From: Microvirgula aerodenitrificans DSM 15089
GTDB lineage: Bacteria > Pseudomonadota > Gammaproteobacteria > Burkholderiales > Aquaspirillaceae
DNA length: 64,000 bases
NCBI RefSeq assembly: GCF_000620105.1
Contig: NZ_JHVK01000015.1
Coordinates: 35,359-99,358 of the forward strand
Direction of reading: 5' to 3'
A model generated the notes under the pieces. The model worked only from the letters and a program-made list of their open reading frames with translations. It was not told where the DNA came from and did no database searches. This document shows, piece after piece, positions 62,114-64,000 of the stretch (positions are counted from its first letter, which is position 1; every line of letters begins with the position of its first letter). The translations under genes and the position numbers were made by a program.

Positions 62114-64000
62114 ATGCCAACGCTCCCAGACATGCCGACGGCCCATCGCTGCGCCGGCACCCCGACCGTCACCGTCCACGACAATCGTCTCCTTGCCGTT
62201 CGCGTCATTCGCTACCACCGCACTGACGACGAAGCCGCCGACGAGCGTATCGAGCGCCACACCTTCTCGCACACCGGCTTCCCGCTCGACAGCAGTGATG
62301 CCCGACTGGCCGACAGCGGCCAGTCGGCCAACTTCCGTTACCTGTGTTCGCTGTCCGGCCGCGCGCTGGCCACCGCCAGCCAGGATGCCGGCGCCAGCCA
62401 GGTCCTGTTCGATATCGAGGGCGCTTCGGTCTGGAACCGCGATGCCCTCGGCAATTCGCAACGCTTTGCCCACGACCCGCTGCACCGCCTCAGCAGCGTC
62501 AGCGACAACGGCGTCAGCAGCGAACAGCTGGTCTACGGCGAAACGGCCGTCGTCGCCGGTGCCAATCGCCGCGGCCAGTTGCTGCAGCATGACGACCCGG
62601 CCGGACGCGTCTCCACGCCCGCCTACGCGCTGACCGGCCTGCTGCTGACCGAACAGCGCCAGTTCCTCGGCGACGATGGCAAGACGCTGGAAACTACCGT
62701 TTACACCTCCCGCTACCATTACGACGCACTCGGTACGCTGCGGCAGTTGACCGATGCCGTCGGCAACCGCCGCCGGCAGACCCTGAACGTCGCCGGCCAG
62801 CTGGCGGCACGCGACCTGCAGTGGGCGGGCAGCAACGACTGGCTGCCCTTGCTGCAGAGCATCGACTACGACGCCGCCGGCCAGGTGCGGCACGAAGTCG
62901 CCGGCAACGGCGTGGTCAGCGACTACGACTACGAACCGCAGACCCGCCGTCTGGGCACCCTGAACACCACCCGCCCCGGCAAGCCATTGCAGGCGCTCAG
63001 CTATCAGTACGACCCGGTCGGCAATCTGCTCGGCTGCAGCGACGGCACGGTCAGCCGCCGTTTCCGACGCAATCAGGCCGTCGATGGCAATCGGAGCTAC
63101 CAGTATGACGCGCTGTACCAGCTGGTGCAGGCCACCGGCCGGGAACAGGCCGGGCAGCAGACCGAGGCACTGCCTGCGCCGCTCCCCATCGATGACACCG
63201 ACCTGAGTGCCTATACCCGGACCTACGACTATGACCGCGGCGGCAATCTGAGCGCCATCCATCATCAGGGCAGCCAGCCGTATACGCTGGCCATGGTGGT
63301 ATCCAGCACCAGCAACCGCACGCTGCAGCAAAGCGACGGCCTGACCCCGGCCGATGTCGACGCCGGCTTCGATGCCGCCGGCCAGTTGCTGGCGCTGGCG
63401 GCCGGCCAGCCGCTGGGCTGGGACACACGCGGCCAGTTGCAGACCGTCACCCTGGCCCGGCATGACGACGGCAGCAGCGATCAGGAAAACTACCGCTACG
63501 ACGGCCACGGCCAGCGCTCGCAAAAAACCCTGACGACCCGCACCAGCGGCACCACCCGCAGTCAGCGCGTGCGCTACCTGCCCGGGCTGGAGCTGCGCGA
63601 TACCACGCAGACCCCGGATGGCGGCAGCGCCAGTACGGTCGAAACCCTGCAACTGCTGCAACTCGACGGCAGTGGCCGGCTGTCGGTTCGCGCGCTGCAC
63701 TGGACGCTCGGTCAACCGGCCGATATCGCCAATGACGGACTGCGCTACAGCCTGGCCGATCCGGTCGGTTCATCTCTGCTGGAGCTGGACGACGCCGCCG
63801 CGGTTGTCAGCTGGGAAGCGTATTACCCGTATGGCGGCACTGCCGCCTGGGCCGCACGCAGCGACAGCGAGGTCAGCTATAAATTCGTGCGGTATTCGGG
63901 CAAGGAGCGCGATGCCAGCGGCCTGTATGCGTATGGTTTGCGCTATTACGCGCCATGGCTCGGGCGCTGGATCAATCCCGATCCGGGGGGCACCATTGAT
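62114..64000 (+). CDS. tccC: TccC-type insecticidal toxin complex C subunit, partial
   Basis: 629 residues are visible; the gene runs off the right edge. The N-terminus (PTVTVHDNRLLAVRVIRYHR) and the YD/Rhs repeats (YQYDPVGNL, YRYDGHGQR) follow the Photorhabdus TccC pattern residue for residue in many places. So do RYLPGLELR, VLHWxxG, LRYSLADPVGSSLLELD, YYPYGGTA and GKERDASGLYAYGLRYY. The window ends inside GRWINPDPGGTID, just before the self-cleavage site and the hypervariable toxin. With TcB the protein forms the cocoon that encloses the toxin. No TcA or TcB gene is visible upstream. Confidence 0.93.
   Translation, partial: MPTLPDMPTAHRCAGTPTVTVHDNRLLAVRVIRYHRTDDEAADERIERHTFSHTGFPLDSSDARLADSGQSANFRYLCSLSGRALATASQDAGASQVLFDIEGASVWNRDALGNSQRFAHDPLHRLSSVSDNGVSSEQLVYGETAVVAGANRRGQLLQHDDPAGRVSTPAYALTGLLLTEQRQFLGDDGKTLETTVYTSRYHYDALGTLRQLTDAVGNRRRQTLNVAGQLAARDLQWAGSNDWLPLLQSIDYDAAGQVRHEVAGNGVVSDYDYEPQTRRLGTLNTTRPGKPLQALSYQYDPVGNLLGCSDGTVSRRFRRNQAVDGNRSYQYDALYQLVQATGREQAGQQTEALPAPLPIDDTDLSAYTRTYDYDRGGNLSAIHHQGSQPYTLAMVVSSTSNRTLQQSDGLTPADVDAGFDAAGQLLALAAGQPLGWDTRGQLQTVTLARHDDGSSDQENYRYDGHGQRSQKTLTTRTSGTTRSQRVRYLPGLELRDTTQTPDGGSASTVETLQLLQLDGSGRLSVRALHWTLGQPADIANDGLRYSLADPVGSSLLELDDAAAVVSWEAYYPYGGTAAWAARSDSEVSYKFVRYSGKERDASGLYAYGLRYYAPWLGRWINPDPGGTID

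Noticed and set aside
62087..63715. Minus-strand frame (542 codons) opposite tccC
   Set aside because: The plus strand matches TccC residue patterns continuously; the opposite frame is only an antisense reading.

Overview
The window is high-GC (roughly 62-65% G+C by eye) chromosomal DNA from a betaproteobacterium, most likely Neisseriales/Chromobacteriaceae. The evidence is the mix of genes, their codon use, and blocks such as dapF-DUF484, trpG/trpD and trkA-trkH. The genus cannot be fixed from sequence alone. No tRNA, rRNA, complete insertion sequence, prophage or CRISPR array was seen.

Layout: 1-1104 is the 5' part of a TonB-dependent receptor running off the left edge, followed on the minus strand by phosphomannomutase and a tryptophan block (trpG, a small exported protein, trpD). 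A candidate small RNA lies at 5090-5172. Positions 5.2-11.3 kb hold a zinc-type CDF exporter, several very small proteins and a chemoreceptor. A 5TM-PAS-GGDEF-EAL protein (11.3-13.6 kb) has a degenerate GGDEF motif. At 13.8-17.2 kb is a Wolinella-type fumarate reductase operon, frdCAB. At 17.7-20.8 kb is an anion-type ABC importer with no binding-protein gene, and at 20.8-22.0 kb folE with a downstream unknown gene.

The most striking block is 22.3-30.5 kb, a tightly overlapping operon. Its order is TonB-dependent receptor, DUF2478 protein, FecBCD/MolABC-like binding protein, permease and ATPase, a SAM methyltransferase, a NifQ-like/ModD fusion, and a tandem-Mop (ModG-like) protein. A perfect ModE-type operator (TCGCTATATA-N6-TATATAGCGA) lies just before the first start codon. 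Together this reads as a molybdenum-regulated, TonB-energised molybdate/tungstate (or Mo-chelate) uptake locus.

Positions 30.6-34.2 kb are accessory: unknown proteins, a soluble CZB chemoreceptor, an orphan terminator and a relic of the C-terminus of a large exported protein. Positions 34.2-37.1 kb hold regulators and redox enzymes. A cobalamin riboswitch (37.15-37.34 kb) precedes a CbiM-like membrane protein, followed by mgtA-type Mg2+ ATPase, two unknown genes, and the divergent metE/metR pair. Positions 46.7-50.2 kb hold an AhpD-like protein, a YopJ-family (C55) effector-like acetyltransferase behind a 13-bp-arm inverted repeat, a dienoyl-CoA isomerase and an H-NS-like protein lacking the usual DNA-binding tail.

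The remainder is mostly housekeeping: dapF-DUF484-membrane protein, VanW, a lipoamide-dehydrogenase-like flavoprotein next to a peroxiredoxin-glutaredoxin fusion, trkA-trkH, slt and an NDUFA9-like epimerase. The right edge cuts a TccC-type insecticidal toxin complex C subunit just inside its Rhs core. That gene and the YopJ-like gene suggest an organism that meets eukaryotic hosts.
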